From Bacteroidia bacterium (GTDB lineage: Bacteria > Bacteroidota > Bacteroidia > J057), in the NCBI GenBank assembly GCA_030430205.1, contig JAUIGE010000051.1, forward strand, positions 1-40,210: a DNA stretch of 40,210 bases. The letters are read 5' to 3'. Below, piece by piece: positions 26,201-33,990 of this stretch (its first letter is position 1; every line of letters starts with the position of its first letter). Position numbers and translations under genes: made by a program. The notes below the pieces were generated by a model. The model was not told where the DNA came from and made no database searches. It saw only the letters and a list, made by a program, of their open reading frames with translations.

Positions 26201-29200
26201 TAGAGTCAGCATGGGAAGACAACAGAAGTCCGCACATGCAGGGGCGGATCGTGGAAAAAGGATATTACCAGCTTCCCGCATTCGACCGCCAGGCAGCTTT
26301 CGATCAGCTGGATCCCATCGGGCATGCCTATGAAGAGCTGGCACAGCTGGGGCTCAACTATGGCCCGGCCTTCCAGGCGATGAAAGCCATTCAGCTCAAC
26401 GGAAAAGAAGTTTTTGCAAAAATGGAAATAGCGGCAGATGAAAAAAATGAGTTCCTTTTTCATCCTTCCCTGATGGATGGCGCCTTCCAGTCGCTGCTCG
26501 TAGCAGCGATGGCCTACCATGAGCAACAGGCATTTTTGCCTGTGGAGATCGGCAGCCTGCGCCTCTATGCGCCCGCCGGGCAAACAGTATTTTCCTATGG
26601 AAAGATCACGCAGATGGACAAGACACAGCTCACGGCTGACCTGATCCTGTTGAATGAAGAGCGGGAAGTCATCGCTGAGCTCAAAGGGCTTGTATGTAAA
26701 AAAGCCATCATCCAGCAGGGCGCCAATCCTGCCAGGGAGTGGATTTACAAATATACCTGGTCTGATATGCAGCTCAGTAAAGCTTCGAAATCGACTGATC
26801 ATCAGGTATTTGACCTGCGAAAAATGGAGCAGGGCGATCTGTACCAAAGCGGTCTGCAAGCCAGTCAGCAAGTACTACAACTGCTGCAAAATCCTGCGCT
26901 GATCAGCGCCAATAGCCGCCTGATCCTGATCGTGCAGCATGCCCTGATCGATGAGATGTGTTTTCCTACACAGGAAGTCAATCCCGCGCATGCGCCCATC
27001 GTGGGCCTCGCCCGCGTCGCCATGACGGAGCTACCGCAACTGCAGATTCAGCTCATTGACATAGACGAAAGCGAAGCTTCCGAAGCCATGCTCCGGCAGC
27101 TGTTAAACAGCGATTTTGAGGCGGAAGAGGTGATTATCCGGGAAGGGAAGCTGTATGCAGGTTCGCTTGAAAGGGCCCAGCCGGGCTTCGTCGAGCGCAT
27201 TGCATACACGCGCATCCAGGCAGCCCATCAGCCCAAAAGGCTGGATATGCTCCGGCCCGGCAAGCTGGAAAGCCTGGTCCTCCGGGACTACCAGCCCGCA
27301 GCCCTGCAAGGCGATGCTGTGCGCATCCGCGTCAGCCATTCCTCCATCAACTTCAAGGATGTGATGAAAGCCATGGGCATGCTCAATGATGCCGCATTGG
27401 AAAACACCTTTGCAGGCAAAGAATTTGGGCTGGAAGGCACCGGAACGGTGGAAGCCGTAGCGGAAGGCGTGCAGCATCTGCAGGTGGGAGACAAAGTCTA
27501 TTTCATGGCCGCAGGCCTCAAAACGCATATCACCGTTTCGGAGCAGGTATGCGTCAAAATGCCCGAAGGGCTCTCTCTGGAGAGCATGGCCTCCATCTTT
27601 GTATACATCACGGCCTATGCAGGCCTGGTAAAAATGGCCCACCTGAAGGCCGGTGAAAAGGTACTCATTCACTCCGCTGCCGGAGGTGTAGGCCTCTCGG
27701 CCTGCCATATCGCCCGCATGCTGGGCGCAGAGGTACATGCGACAGCGGGCACGGAGGAGAAACGCCAGTTTCTCAGAGAGCTCGGCATCGACTATGTCTA
27801 CGACTCACGTTCGCTGAATTTTGCGGATGAAGTCCTGGAAAATACAGGCAATGGCGTAGATGTCGTGCTGAATTCCCTGGCAGGGGAGCCACTCAAAAAG
27901 AGCCTCGAACTGGTCAAAACGCTCGGTCGTTTTGTGGAATTGGGCAAGCAGGACATCACCCGTCACAACAGCCTGGATCTTTCGCCTTTCAACAAAAGCA
28001 TACAGTTTATCGCCCTGGACCTGGACAAAATCACGCCCTTGCGCCCTGACTTTATGTGCGAAATGGTCAATGAACTCTTCCAGCATTTCCTGGCAGGCGA
28101 GCTGCCCATGCTTCCTTATCAGGTGCTCAAAGCCAATCAGCTGGAAGATGCCTTCCGCAAACTGGCGAGCGGCTCGCTGATCGGAAAAGTCGTTGTTGAC
28201 TTTGAGCTCGAAGAAATCGAGTCCGTGCCGGAACTGGAAAAAGACTTCACTTTTGCCCAAAATGAAGCAGCCATCATCACCGGCGGCTGTTCCGGATATG
28301 GCTTAAAATCAGCCCTTTACCTGGCAGATTGGGGCCTCAAAAACCTGGTGCTTTGCAGCAGGAGGGGCAAGGTTTCCGATGCGGAAAGAGCTGTGGTCGC
28401 CAAGCTTGAGCGCAAGGGTGTACAGATCATGGAAATGGCCATGGATGTGATGGATAGCTCCAGCATAGAGGCGGTTTTGGAAAAAATTGCGGAAAAGGGC
28501 CTTCAACTCGCGGGCATCCTGCATGCCGCCACGGTGCTGCATGATCGGGTGATCGATCAGATCTCGAAAGTCGATTTCGAGAAAGGCTACGCCCCCAAGG
28601 CGCTCGGCGCCTGGAACCTGCACCTGGCTACGCAGCAGCATGCACTGAAATTTTTCATCTGCTACTCTTCCATCGTGAGCTATACCGGCAATCCCGGTCA
28701 GCTGACCTATGCCGCCGCCAACAGCTTCCTCGATGGCCTCATGGCCTATCGCCATAGGCTCGGCCTGAAAGGCAGCAGCATCAGCTGGGGCGCGATCGCG
28801 GAAGTGGGCATTCTGACCCGCAATGTACATGCGGATGCGCACCTCAAAAGCGTGGGCGTAGCGCCCATCAATCCCGACAAAAGCCTTTCTATGATGAAAG
28901 AGCTGGTGCTGAATGGCCACGCCCATGCGGCGGTAGCCCAGGTAGACTGGAACCGCTGGGTGATGGCTACGCCGGGCAGCTGGCGTAGATTGAGCAGCCT
29001 GGTGCAGGAATCTGCGCATGGCAAAGACATGCCGGAGGCCGTCATGGCTATCCTTGAGCAGCCGGAAGAGCAGCAGCTGGAAGCCGTCAAAGATGCCGTA
29101 AAACGCATCCTGGTCAATACCACAGGGGCAAGACAAGAGACCATCACCGATGAGAGCATGCTCGCCAATTTTGGGATGGATTCGATCATGGCGGTTGAAC

Positions 29201-30252
29201 TGACCGTGGAATTCCAGACCATGCTGGGAATTGAGCTTTCTGTGATGGAGATTTTGGGCTCGGGTAGTGTGCTGCAATTGGCGCAGAACTGTTTGAAGAA
29301 GTTGTTGGGGATGTTTGGAGAAGAGGATGGGGAAAGAGTGAGTGAGAGAGTGGGAGTGGGAGAAAGAGAAAGAAACCTCATTTCCTATTACCTTGAGCGC
29401 ATCACGGTAGCGCGTCCCTACTTCGACCTGAAGTCGATTTCGAAAGTAGCCGAAGGGCTGGAAGCCACCGTAGAGCCTGTTTTGATCCAGGGCGACATCG
29501 GATTATGGACTTCAGAAAGTGCGCGACACATGGCGATTCTGGGATCCTGTGCGGCGGTAGACGCCAATCCGGAAGCAGGTAAATTCTGCTACCCGGTGAA
29601 GCTCGCGAAGGTCCGCGCTTCGCGCGCCCTTTCCAGCGAAATCCCTGAGCAGGAGTACCGTATCACGGCACAAATCAGCTCCTTTGACAAGCGCAACGCG
29701 CATTGTACGGCGGAGACCCGCCTGCTCAACAGCCAGGGCGAATGCATCATTGAGATGAGCGTGACTTATCACATCATCCCCGTTGAAGGCCTGCACGAGA
29801 TGTTCAAAACCCACAAACTCACAAGCCCTGAATGGCAGGACAAGTCGAAAAATCCTTATCAGGATATGAGCCTGGATGCGCTGGTGTTTGAGGGAGATGA
29901 GCTGGCAGTACTGCCCATGTTGAAAGCCGAGCATTGCGTGGGGCATTTTGACAACCTACCGGCCTTTCCGGTGTCGATCATGACCCGCTATGCGGGGCAG
30001 TTGCTGGAGCGCCGCCTCGGCAAAGGCAGCCATGAATTTATTCATGGCTGCTGTGAGACCTTCCGCTTTATTTTTGCAGGAGAAAGGGTTGCCTTCAAAC
30101 TGGCATATTCCGGCCAGGAAGACAGCCGTGAGAAATGGATCTGCGAGATGTATGCCGAAGGCGAAATCGCCGCAAAATTCAGCTACTTCCTCGAGCCTAA
30201 TCCTCAGGCAAAAGAAATGCATGCAGTACAGCATACAGCAGCGCTAAAATAA
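23272..30252 (+). CDS. Fully reducing type I polyketide synthase with C-terminal double hotdog
   Basis: This 2326-residue multidomain synthase is read in order. KS has C177, H312 and H350 (DTACSSS, VEAHGTGT, NLGHTEAAAG). AT has GHSVGE with S618 and VAYHS at 717-721, suggesting malonyl-CoA. DH has HQVGENIVFP with H915 and HPSLMDGAFQ with D1069. ER has HSAAGGVGLSA at 1467-1477. KR has GGCSGYG at 1671-1677, SS at 1799-1800 and Y1813. ACP has GMDSIMAVEL with S1971. No methyltransferase or thioesterase is seen. The last about 290 residues look like a double hotdog, the second half carrying GHFDNLPAFP (H2225), like the FabA/FabZ dehydratase motif. Such an enzyme would iteratively make a saturated long acyl chain. 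ATG 23272 follows a repeat array. Confidence 0.93.
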   Translation: MKNQIAIVGIGCRYPEFVNTPTKLWDFLQNIGDGIRQVPESRWDLDKYYDPNPDAPGKMYADKASFLHDDIFAFDPQFFGMSPREAQTLDPQQRLLLETTFEAFQDAGIPLSGLQRRQVGVFVGGFMMDNQFLRVSEQGLPHINNHTPVSGSLTLLSNRISHAFDFTGPSISIDTACSSSLVAIHLACESLISGNSELAIAGGVNVMLGPQASIMMCKGKFLAKDGRSKAFFNDADGYGRGEGAGMIVLKSLEAAERDGDSIYAVIEATAVNQDGHTEGIALPNQESQIAVIREAVAKAQIDPSEVDYVEAHGTGTQAGDPLELGALGTVYGQNRTQPLAVGSVKINLGHTEAAAGVTGLIKAALTLKNGRILPHMNRGKLNEDIPFEALNINIPLSGNDWYQSIQPRLAAVNSFGYGGTNAHAILSAYQQEEKTQAPVKQEATIFQLSARSKEALQQHANMMLGWLQEQPEVSMPALAQTLNHKRDKFEYLQLFRASSQKELSDRLEKFGEEKLFSPSPQSSEKLVWVFTGMGPQWWGMGQQLYQKEAVFKAKLDECDRLFRAISGYSILEEMMKEEASSRITQNHLAQAANFYIQIGLSALLQDWGMKPDAIVGHSVGEVAAAVVAGVMDLPAGIRLIYHRGRILEKIAGKGTLMAIGLGYEDAVDFLKNHPAIEIATINSPRSVALAGTSEALAEVEAALTAKNIFAKFVRVEVAYHSSQADELEEAFQTAFAFAQPQQPTIPLYSTLLARQVKEAVQDGNYWWKNVRECVHFYPTIDQILEDGYINFMEIGPHPVLGSSISEIMKHKELQGNTFHSLRRKGDEVACLLQNMSRTIQAGVEIELPAFPDAVPLDLPRYAWDKDIYWEEAEGLQRLRKGENERHPFLQEKIPFSSNHWKSSIHRPALHFLKDHQVGENIVFPGAGYIECMLATARNQSAAFPLIVEHLRFEKPFIFTENQFPQLHCQLHGQQVQIESAWEDNRSPHMQGRIVEKGYYQLPAFDRQAAFDQLDPIGHAYEELAQLGLNYGPAFQAMKAIQLNGKEVFAKMEIAADEKNEFLFHPSLMDGAFQSLLVAAMAYHEQQAFLPVEIGSLRLYAPAGQTVFSYGKITQMDKTQLTADLILLNEEREVIAELKGLVCKKAIIQQGANPAREWIYKYTWSDMQLSKASKSTDHQVFDLRKMEQGDLYQSGLQASQQVLQLLQNPALISANSRLILIVQHALIDEMCFPTQEVNPAHAPIVGLARVAMTELPQLQIQLIDIDESEASEAMLRQLLNSDFEAEEVIIREGKLYAGSLERAQPGFVERIAYTRIQAAHQPKRLDMLRPGKLESLVLRDYQPAALQGDAVRIRVSHSSINFKDVMKAMGMLNDAALENTFAGKEFGLEGTGTVEAVAEGVQHLQVGDKVYFMAAGLKTHITVSEQVCVKMPEGLSLESMASIFVYITAYAGLVKMAHLKAGEKVLIHSAAGGVGLSACHIARMLGAEVHATAGTEEKRQFLRELGIDYVYDSRSLNFADEVLENTGNGVDVVLNSLAGEPLKKSLELVKTLGRFVELGKQDITRHNSLDLSPFNKSIQFIALDLDKITPLRPDFMCEMVNELFQHFLAGELPMLPYQVLKANQLEDAFRKLASGSLIGKVVVDFELEEIESVPELEKDFTFAQNEAAIITGGCSGYGLKSALYLADWGLKNLVLCSRRGKVSDAERAVVAKLERKGVQIMEMAMDVMDSSSIEAVLEKIAEKGLQLAGILHAATVLHDRVIDQISKVDFEKGYAPKALGAWNLHLATQQHALKFFICYSSIVSYTGNPGQLTYAAANSFLDGLMAYRHRLGLKGSSISWGAIAEVGILTRNVHADAHLKSVGVAPINPDKSLSMMKELVLNGHAHAAVAQVDWNRWVMATPGSWRRLSSLVQESAHGKDMPEAVMAILEQPEEQQLEAVKDAVKRILVNTTGARQETITDESMLANFGMDSIMAVELTVEFQTMLGIELSVMEILGSGSVLQLAQNCLKKLLGMFGEEDGERVSERVGVGERERNLISYYLERITVARPYFDLKSISKVAEGLEATVEPVLIQGDIGLWTSESARHMAILGSCAAVDANPEAGKFCYPVKLAKVRASRALSSEIPEQEYRITAQISSFDKRNAHCTAETRLLNSQGECIIEMSVTYHIIPVEGLHEMFKTHKLTSPEWQDKSKNPYQDMSLDALVFEGDELAVLPMLKAEHCVGHFDNLPAFPVSIMTRYAGQLLERRLGKGSHEFIHGCCETFRFIFAGERVAFKLAYSGQEDSREKWICEMYAEGEIAAKFSYFLEPNPQAKEMHAVQHTAALK
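29329..29373. repeat. Purine-rich tandem repeat inside the PKS linker
   Basis: A G/A-rich tract with a 6-bp rather than 7-bp period (AGTGGG twice, AGAAAG twice) encodes the linker GERVSERVGVGERERN between the ACP and the C-terminal hotdog. It resembles the intergenic arrays, but the hexamer period keeps the reading frame. Confidence 0.6.
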
Positions 30253-30303
30253 AACCTCATCAAACCAAAGGGAGAAGTAAAAGATAATTCTTTCTACTTC
30301 TCC

Positions 30304-30415
30304 CTCTCTATTCTCCGCTCTCTATTCTCTGCTCTCTGTTCTCTGTTCTCTTTTCTCTGCTCTCTGCTCTCTTTTCTCTGCTCTCTTGTCTCCGCTCTCT
30401 TGTCTCCGCTCTCCT
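30304..30415. repeat. Sixteen-unit heptanucleotide array
   Basis: There are sixteen uninterrupted 7-bp units of CTCTCTA, TTCTCCG, TTCTCTG, CTCTCTG, CTCTCTT and GTCTCCG types. The array fills most of the gap after the PKS and ends inside the stop codon of the convergent GreA-like gene (30414-30416). Very similar units occur inside the SWIM gene at 3817-3844. Confidence 0.95.
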
Positions 30416-30869
30416 ACCCCAAATCCTCAACCACATATTTTTTATCCCGAAACTCCACCACATCGCCTATACTGGCAGCTTCCAGGGCCTTCCCAATAGG
30501 GGAAGCGAGACTTATGGCAAAATAACTTTCGCCATCCACTTCCAGTTTTCCAGCAAAAATAGAGATGAAAAAATTGCCGTGATTCGTTTTCACAACACTT
30601 CCGGGCTGTACTTTCTGATGGTTTATATGTCTGGGGATATTCTCCAAAGCAGACCTTAGTCGCAGAGCATCAGTCAGTTGCTGCTCGAATTTTTCACGTT
30701 CCAAATGCAGCATAGCAGTTTCCGTTTCATACTTATCCCCCGCACTGCTTTTGGTACTTTCACTGCCAGCTTCTTCCAAATCCTTCAGGCTACTTTGCAA
30801 ATCTTCTATCTTCAGGCGAACAGTTTCCTGACAAAGGCTGAACAGTTTTTTCTTTATCTCCTGATCCAT
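30414..30869 (-). CDS. GreA/GreB-like C-terminal domain protein
   Basis: This 151-residue protein has an N-terminal coiled coil (about 1-80; LKIEDLQSSLKDLEEAG, then HLEREKFEQQLTDALRLRSA) and a C-terminal FKBP-like domain. The latter has the Gre-factor pattern GSVVKTNHGNFFISI, ISLASPIGKAL and GDVVEFRDKKYVVEDL. Such short proteins, often mislabelled as 3-oxoacyl-ACP synthase in Bacteroidota, may bind RNA polymerase like GreA. The acidic coiled-coil tip needed for transcript cleavage is not evident, so cleavage activity is doubtful. It is a single gene, divergent from the CPXCG gene. Confidence 0.75.
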   Translation of the reverse strand: MDQEIKKKLFSLCQETVRLKIEDLQSSLKDLEEAGSESTKSSAGDKYETETAMLHLEREKFEQQLTDALRLRSALENIPRHINHQKVQPGSVVKTNHGNFFISIFAGKLEVDGESYFAISLASPIGKALEAASIGDVVEFRDKKYVVEDLG

Positions 30870-31049
30870 CTTTTTTACCTATTGATTTATGTTAAATAAG
30901 AATGATTATTCCGTTTGGAAACGAATGGCGAAAATTAAGCAGAAACTTTGAATTCCTTTTCCAAAAAAAAGACATCAGAGGCTACCTACGATCCGTATGT
31001 ACCCAAGGTTTATCTCTGTGAAATCAACTTTTGAAAAAAATTAACCCAA

Positions 31050-31235
31050 ATGACCGAAGAATACTTTTTTACCTGTCCATATTGCTGGCAAAGCATCTCT
31101 TTCATCCTCGATATGAGCGTGCCTCATCAGGTATATATTGAGGATTGTGAGGTTTGCTGCAATCCTATTGAGGTGGAATTTCATGTGGAAGAAGATGAAA
31201 TCGTGTCATTTGACGCGAGGAATATCGAGCAGTAG
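31050..31235 (+). CDS. CPXCG-motif cysteine-rich protein
   Basis: This 61-residue protein matches the CPXCG zinc-ribbon family. It begins MTEEYFFTCPYC with C9 and C12, and has a second pair in EDCEVCCNPI (C33, C36, with C37 as an extra cysteine). The rest is acidic (VEEDEIVSFDARNIEQ). It is a small cytoplasmic metal-binding protein of unknown role. Its stop lies 2 bp from the stop of the convergent glpD-like gene. Confidence 0.85.
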   Translation: MTEEYFFTCPYCWQSISFILDMSVPHQVYIEDCEVCCNPIEVEFHVEEDEIVSFDARNIEQ

Positions 31236-31237
31236 GC

Positions 31238-32899
31238 CTATTCCGGAAAATGGCTTGCCTCATATACCGCCAGCCTCAAAGCATCTTCTTCTTTCTGCAT
31301 CCTCTTTGGATCCCAATTCAATAGCTCCGCCATTTCTGCGAGAATGGCTTCGCTGTATTCCCGAACACTTTCTATTTCAAAATACAAGCGTCCTGTCCTT
31401 CTGGTAAAAAAATCCGTAGCCCGATGGGCCATTTCATGGCGGACAGCAAACCAAAGTTCTGCTCGGATCAGGTCGAGGTAGCTGGTATTTTCCAGTTGAA
31501 AAAATCGTTCCAGGATCAGATCGGTCTGCTTGCCATAATTGGCGATGAGGTACTCAGCCTCGGGCTGCCCGAGGCCATGTGGCAGGAGTTGCTGAGCTAC
31601 GACAGCGCAATGCGCTTTTACCTCCTGCTCGTTTTTATATTCTCCCCCTTTAAGCACAATCGTCTTGGTACGACCATTTGCCAATTTTTTGTCTTTTTCC
31701 TTTTTCATTAATTTCCCTACTACTTCCAACACCCGCTCTGCCATTTTCCGGTAGCCTGTCAGTTTTCCACCAGCTATGGATACCAGGCCCTGAGGTGAAT
31801 GAAAGATTTCGTCCTTGCGGGAGATCTCCGAAGCAGATTTGCCCATCTCATGAATAAGCGGACGGAGGCCCGCCCAACTTGAAATAATGTCCTCCAGGGA
31901 GAGCTGTATCGTAGGGAAAAAATTATTGACGGCATCTACCAGGTATTGGGCATCCTCCCGCAGCGTAATTACATGGTTAATATCGCCCTTGTATTCCGTA
32001 TCTGTGGTGCCGATATAGGTGATTTTCTGGCGGGGGATGGCAAAAATCATGCGTCCGTCAGGCACATCAAAATAGATAGCATGCTTCAGGGGTAGCTTTT
32101 CGTGCGGCACGACCAGGTGCACCCCTTTTGTGAGGTAGAGGTGTTTGCCAACAAGGGAACCATCTTTTTCGCGCAGGGTATCGACCCATGGGCCTGCTGC
32201 ATTGACGATATAGTCAGCTTTCAGAAGCAACTTTTCTCCCCCCAGCCGATCCTGACAATTCACGCCCGTGATTCTGTTTGATTCACTATACTGGAAGTCT
32301 GTCACTTCTACATAATTGGCACAGATTGCCCCATGTTCAGATGCTGTTTTCATCACCTCGACCGTGAGCCGTGCATCATCGGTCCTGTATTCTGCATAGA
32401 ATCCACTGCCTTTGAGGATGTCCATTTCCAATAAGGATTCCTCCTGCAAGGTTTTCGCGCGGGAGAGCATGACCCGCTGGTCTTCTTTCTCTACCCCAGC
32501 CAGCACATCATAGACCATCAAGCCAAAGGAGGTCAACATCTTGCCAAAAGTTCCCCCTTCAACGATCGGCAACAGCATTTTTTCATTTACCACCAGATGA
32601 GGGGCCAGGCGATGCACGATGGCGCGTTCACTTCCCACCTCTCTGACCAGGGCAATTTCAAATTGCTTGAGGTACCTCAATCCTCCATGTATCAACTTGG
32701 TGGAACGGCTGCTGGTACCGGAAGCAAAATCATTTTTCTCAACAAGTCCTACTTTCAATCCTCTGGAGGCAGCATCCAGGGCGATGCCACATCCGGTGAT
32801 CCCGCCTCCAATGACCAGGAGGTCAAAGGTGGTTGATTGCATCTCCTGGAGTAACAGATTCCTGTGGAGGCTTGAACAGTAATTTGGGGTTTCTGCCAT
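31238..32899 (-). CDS. glpD: Glycerol-3-phosphate dehydrogenase/oxidase
   Basis: This 553-residue flavoenzyme oxidises sn-glycerol-3-phosphate to dihydroxyacetone phosphate at the inner membrane and passes electrons to quinones. The FAD-binding motif is VIGGGITGCGIALDAASRG (29-47), followed by the family hallmarks FASGTSSRSTKLIHGGLRYL (58-77). Further conserved blocks are FYAEYRTDDARLTVEV, VNAAGPWVD, TYIGTTDTEYKGD, SWAGLRPL and IAGGKLTGYRKMAE. The C-terminal helical domain is complete. It is a single minus-strand gene, with no glpK or glpF beside it. A TAnnTTTG-type promoter element lies about 40 bp upstream. Confidence 0.95.
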   Translation of the reverse strand: MAETPNYCSSLHRNLLLQEMQSTTFDLLVIGGGITGCGIALDAASRGLKVGLVEKNDFASGTSSRSTKLIHGGLRYLKQFEIALVREVGSERAIVHRLAPHLVVNEKMLLPIVEGGTFGKMLTSFGLMVYDVLAGVEKEDQRVMLSRAKTLQEESLLEMDILKGSGFYAEYRTDDARLTVEVMKTASEHGAICANYVEVTDFQYSESNRITGVNCQDRLGGEKLLLKADYIVNAAGPWVDTLREKDGSLVGKHLYLTKGVHLVVPHEKLPLKHAIYFDVPDGRMIFAIPRQKITYIGTTDTEYKGDINHVITLREDAQYLVDAVNNFFPTIQLSLEDIISSWAGLRPLIHEMGKSASEISRKDEIFHSPQGLVSIAGGKLTGYRKMAERVLEVVGKLMKKEKDKKLANGRTKTIVLKGGEYKNEQEVKAHCAVVAQQLLPHGLGQPEAEYLIANYGKQTDLILERFFQLENTSYLDLIRAELWFAVRHEMAHRATDFFTRRTGRLYFEIESVREYSEAILAEMAELLNWDPKRMQKEEDALRLAVYEASHFPE

Positions 32900-32937
32900 T
32901 TTTTTAGTCCTTAAAAAATGAGTCTTACAGACACATC

Positions 32938-32945
32938 CAAAGGTA
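32938..32945 (-). promoter_or_regulatory. Candidate -7 element for glpD
   Basis: On the minus strand the sequence TACCTTTG matches the Bacteroidota -7 consensus TAnnTTTG. It lies about 38 bp upstream of the glpD ATG. No clear TTTG at -33 was found; a TTTT is present at roughly the right distance. Confidence 0.4.
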
Positions 32946-32986
32946 GGGAAAGTTGGCTAAAATTGGGGAGTGGGCAGAGATAGCTG

Positions 32987-33023
32987 AAAAAAAATAATGG
33001 AAGCACCAAGCGGTGCTTCCATT
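32987..33023 (-). terminator. Intrinsic terminator of the surface-protein operon
   Basis: A perfect 12-bp stem, AATGGAAGCACC (32996-33007) and GGTGCTTCCATT (33012-33023) with loop AAGC, is flanked on its low-coordinate side by A residues. These give a T-run for minus-strand transcription. It terminates the transcript of the T9SS protein gene ending at 33080. Confidence 0.92.
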
Positions 33024-33079
33024 GAATAAGAGGGTAAAAATACAATTAGGGGCTTTTCAAGCTCTTATATACATTACCA

Positions 33080-33886
33080 TTATTTCTTGATGATTTTCAA
33101 TTGAAGCGGCCTGGCACCTTCCGTCTCTGGTGAAGAGATTTGTAGCAGGTACATGGCTGCCGGCAATTGTGTCATATCCATTTGCACTTCTTCTGCTTCA
33201 TTCATGCCCAGCTGAGTGCCCATGAGGTACTTTCCGTCCAGTGTATATAGGGAAAAGCTATATGCCTGATCTCGCGCCCCTTCAAACTTCACAAGAAGCT
33301 TGTCTACCACAGGATTAGGAAAAACCTTCATGAGCAAGCCTTCTTCCAGTTCCAGTTCAGTCTTGGGATGAACAACCGTCCAGTCAATGGGCTGTACATC
33401 TCCATCTCCCATCTGGTTGAGGGGATTTTCGACATGCTGTTCGAGGTAGAGTTTATCAGCGCAACTGCCTTCTACCATGATCTGCATGATTGGCAGGCGG
33501 TCCTCTCCCTTAGCCGGCGCGATGACCGGAGTTGTATTGGGCAGGCCCGGATCGGCGCTGCCATACTGCCAACGCTGGCTGTAGTGCCAGTTGTTGTAGG
33601 TCAGGTCAAGCTTTTCTGTAAGCTGTACTTCCTGCAGGAAGTCTGTCCAGCTATCCGAAAAGACGGCCGCCTGGCCGGTGATCGTAGCGCATCCTGCTGG
33701 CATAGCCAGGGAGAAGTTGATCGCCCGAATGGGCTGATCCTCTGCCGTCAGGCTTTGCATATAAAGCTGAATGATGGACGAATTGTCCGTTTGGGGCACG
33801 ATCTCGTAGGAGATCGCCACTTCCTGAGCCTTCATCAGGCCCCCCAGCAGAAGGAAGAGGGAGAGAATGAAATATGTTTTTTTCAT
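33080..33886 (-). CDS. T9SS type A sorting-domain protein
   Basis: This 268-residue protein has a signal peptide (MKKTYFILSLFLLLGGLMKAQ) and a C-terminal type IX secretion sorting domain of about 85 residues. Its landmarks are VFPNPVVDKLLVKF, LYTLDGKYLMGTQL, MDMTQLPAAMYLLQI and a basic end (LKIIKK). It should be exported across the outer membrane and anchored or released there. The middle about 160 residues form a probable beta-sandwich (ISYEIVPQ, RAINFSLAMPAGCATITGQA, LPIMQIMVEG) that I do not recognise; it is faintly cohesin-like. I chose ATG 33886 from the signal peptide; the upstream extension is heptamer repeat. It follows the giant adhesin gene by about 104 bp, in the same direction. 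Confidence 0.87.
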   Translation of the reverse strand: MKKTYFILSLFLLLGGLMKAQEVAISYEIVPQTDNSSIIQLYMQSLTAEDQPIRAINFSLAMPAGCATITGQAAVFSDSWTDFLQEVQLTEKLDLTYNNWHYSQRWQYGSADPGLPNTTPVIAPAKGEDRLPIMQIMVEGSCADKLYLEQHVENPLNQMGDGDVQPIDWTVVHPKTELELEEGLLMKVFPNPVVDKLLVKFEGARDQAYSFSLYTLDGKYLMGTQLGMNEAEEVQMDMTQLPAAMYLLQISSPETEGARPLQLKIIKK

Positions 33887-33906
33887 TGGTTTTATGTTTA
33901 GATATG

Positions 33907-33988
33907 AGATGCGAGATTCGAGAGGCGGGAGGCGAGACAAGCTTGTACTATTTCTTGTCCCGCTTCTCGCTTCTCGCCTCTCGCTTCT
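33907..33988. repeat. Inverted pair of heptamer arrays
   Basis: The left arm at 33907-33941 has five heptads (AGATGCG, AGATTCG, AGAGGCG, GGAGGCG, AGACAAG). The right arm at 33954-33988 has five heptads of the opposite sense (CTTGTCC, CGCTTCT twice, CGCCTCT, CGCTTCT). The arms are complementary at about 28 of 35 positions around a 12-nt loop. The right arm lies 2 bp past the stop of the giant gene. Confidence 0.85.
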
Positions 33989-33990
33989 AC

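Noticed and set aside
24044-29381. Several antisense frames of 200-340 codons within the PKS
   Set aside because: They are opposite conserved KS, AT, ER, KR and ACP motifs and show no family signatures.
29395-30252. PKS C-terminus as a classical alpha/beta-hydrolase thioesterase
   Set aside because: There is no GxSxG elbow or matching Asp/His pattern; a hotdog-like GHF-P-P motif is present instead.
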